Of a stretch of DNA of 7,124 bases, positions 6,107-7,124 are shown piece after piece. The first letter of the stretch is position 1. The number at the start of each line of letters is the position of its first letter. The position numbers were made by a program, and so were the translations under genes. The DNA comes from Christensenella sp. UBA4651 (GTDB taxonomy: Bacteria; Bacillota; Clostridia; Christensenellales; UBA1242): positions 366 to 7,489 of the forward strand of contig DHMD01000063.1 in assembly GCA_002405615.1 (NCBI GenBank), read 5' to 3'. The notes below the pieces were generated by a model that ran no database searches, was not told where the DNA came from, and saw only the letters and a program-made list of their open reading frames with translations.

Positions 6107-6626
6107 TCGCTGCGAACTGTGCAAGAACCAGTCGCCTTTGCTAGACGAATACAAAAAATCAGATGTTATGTGGGTAGGTCTATCAGCAAAAAAAGTTAAT
6201 GATGTATTGAATGATTACCCTTTGCAGAATGATACAAATAGTGGTAAATTGATTGAAAGAATTGAAAAGGCTAATCCGCAATTTTCTTATTACAAAACGA
6301 ATTTAGTGAAATGCTTGCCTCTTGATAGAGAACAAAAGTTGCGCTATCCAACTCAAAAGGAAATGGAGGCGTGCTTATGCAATTTAGTATGTGAAATAAA
6401 TGAGGTAAAACCGAAAGTAGTATTTTTGTTGGGTGGGATAGTTTCAAAGTTTGTTTTAAGCAAAGTAAAGGATAAAACAATAACAACTGATACAAAATTT
6501 GTTTCCATAGAACACCCCTCTTATATTTCGGTATACAAGAGGAAGTTTGAACAAGAATATATTGACAAAATATCAAGCTACATAAACGAAAACATAAGTT
6601 GTCAAAACGTTATGATAAAACAATAA
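6078..6626 (+). CDS. Uracil-DNA glycosylase superfamily iron-sulfur protein, divergent
   Basis: 182 residues with the layout of family 4/5 UDG proteins. The N-terminus CNRCELC (C9, C12, C15) and the later YKTNLVKC (C79) and KEMEAC (C99) give the CxxC...C...C set that binds a 4Fe-4S cluster in those families. KPKVVFLLGGIVSKFVL (111-127) is the usual central strand and helix, and SIEHPSY (143-149) matches the HPS motif 2 used to grip DNA. Motif 1 is MWVGLSAKK (31-39). Family 4 has GEAPG here; family 5 has GLAPA without the usual polar catalytic residue and is still active, so glycosylase activity can neither be claimed nor ruled out. Four more residues than usual separate C79 and C99. The gene overlaps the radical SAM gene by 29 bases and has its own AGGAGG, so the products are probably made together. 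Housekeeping UDG is a different family, so this is an accessory protein. Confidence 0.82.
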   Translation: MNMLNVRECNRCELCKNQSPLLDEYKKSDVMWVGLSAKKVNDVLNDYPLQNDTNSGKLIERIEKANPQFSYYKTNLVKCLPLDREQKLRYPTQKEMEACLCNLVCEINEVKPKVVFLLGGIVSKFVLSKVKDKTITTDTKFVSIEHPSYISVYKRKFEQEYIDKISSYINENISCQNVMIKQ

Positions 6627-6639
6627 CTCCTATACAATG

Positions 6640-6692
6640 CAAAAAGCATCTTGAATGGCGCAATTACCATAAACAAGATGCTTTTTGTTATT
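6640..6692. terminator. Long bidirectional terminator hairpin
   Basis: CAAAAAGCATCTTG (6640-6653) and CAAGATGCTTTTTG (6674-6687) form a perfect 14-bp stem around a 20-base loop; the loop can add an inner ATGG/CCAT stem of 4 bp. The T-run within and after the right arm serves the UDG-like gene (stop at 6626). The A-run of the left arm is a U-run for the minus-strand gene that ends at 6701. Confidence 0.88.
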
Positions 6693-6700
6693 TATATTAT

Positions 6701-7124
6701 TTATTCGTTCAAATCAACTGCTGTTGAGAATCGCTTTTTCCTGCGTCTGTGATTAATAATCAAAACAACAACAGTCACAACGATACTTATTGACATAAGC
6801 ACCAAGCCTACAATTTGTGCTGTTGTTAGCTCGCCTGTGTCTAGGTTTTCCGACTTGCAGTAACCAGTTTTGATAATTTCTTCTTCGTCTTCGATGACAT
6901 AGTACTCTATTTTTGATACGCCATTTAGAGTGCTAATGATTTTTACATCGCAGCCTTTTGCCAAAACATCAACTTTGTTAAAACAGTTCTTTTCGGCGTA
7001 AATTATCGTTTCCATTTTCGTTTTGGCATTTGGTACAGATTTTGTATCAGGCATAATCAATTCGCTGGATACAACGGTTCTACTGTCGATATAACCTACG
7101 TAATCCGTGCCGTTTTTCTTGTAT
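6701..7124 (-). CDS. C-terminal part of an SH3-like-domain surface protein with a membrane anchor (5' end outside the window)
   Basis: The minus-strand frame is open from the right edge to a TAA at 6703-6701 (141 codons seen). The first residues, YKKNGTDYVGYIDSRTVV, match the end of a bacterial SH3-like domain (the 'GYV' strand and final helix). A linker follows, then another stretch, METIIYAEKNCFNKVDVLAKG onward through KTGYCKSENL, that looks like a further SH3-like repeat. A single hydrophobic segment (IVGLVLMSISIVVTVVVLII) then precedes a basic tail, HRRRKKR. The expected topology is N-terminus outside, one C-terminal membrane helix, and a short cytoplasmic tail. SH3-like domains of this kind bind cell wall or protein partners. 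In-window TTG (7060) or ATG (7054) codons lack a ribosome binding site and would cut a domain, so the gene surely continues upstream. Ligand and role unknown. Confidence 0.75.
   Translation of the reverse strand, partial: YKKNGTDYVGYIDSRTVVSSELIMPDTKSVPNAKTKMETIIYAEKNCFNKVDVLAKGCDVKIISTLNGVSKIEYYVIEDEEEIIKTGYCKSENLDTGELTTAQIVGLVLMSISIVVTVVVLIINHRRRKKRFSTAVDLNE

Noticed and set aside
6640..6687. The long inverted repeat as the end of a mobile element.
   Set aside because: Only one copy is present, it lies exactly between two convergent stop codons, and its A and T runs fit a bidirectional terminator; no transposase or target duplication is seen.

Overview
The window is AT-rich DNA with strong Shine-Dalgarno sites (AAGGAGG, AGGAGG, AAAGGA), sigma-A type promoters and mostly TAA stops. 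Together with the DegV, GrpB/UPF0157 and TetR families, this suggests a low-GC Bacillota, probably a clostridium-like or other gut-type anaerobe. The genus cannot be told from the sequence. No RNA gene, insertion sequence, CRISPR array or origin was seen. The region reads as ordinary chromosome with small accessory cassettes.

Layout, left to right. Bases 1-325 (+) hold the end of a small membrane protein gene that overlaps a 52-codon DUF4177-like gene, closed by a strong terminator. About 340 bases without a gene follow. Next is an extended -10 promoter driving a fusion of a four-helix membrane domain with a flavodoxin domain (748-1665, +). A bidirectional hairpin separates it from a convergent grpB-type gene (1730-2254, -), which has a perfect-consensus promoter. 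Further along the minus strand is a decayed HAD-family phosphatase gene (2362-3058), broken by two frameshifts, two nonsense codons and a probable loss of its catalytic motif. Upstream of it lies an intact DegV/FakB-type fatty-acid-binding protein gene (3119-4003, -). A TetR-family regulator (4149-4703, +) diverges from degV across a 145-base gap that contains three inverted repeats. They are good candidates for operators of the regulator.

The most interesting unit is a two-gene cassette at 4754-6626 (+). It encodes a B12-binding-type radical SAM protein and, overlapping it by 29 bases, a small iron-sulfur protein of the uracil-DNA glycosylase superfamily. The cassette has its own extended -10 promoter, only a few bases upstream of the first gene's ribosome binding site, and ends in a 14-bp perfect hairpin. 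The UDG-like protein keeps four cysteines in the family-4/5 arrangement and an HPS motif, but its motif 1 is divergent. The pairing suggests a nucleic-acid base repair or modification activity whose substrate cannot be read from the sequence.

The window closes with the 3' part of a minus-strand gene for a surface protein that has SH3-like domains and a C-terminal membrane anchor; it runs off the right edge.
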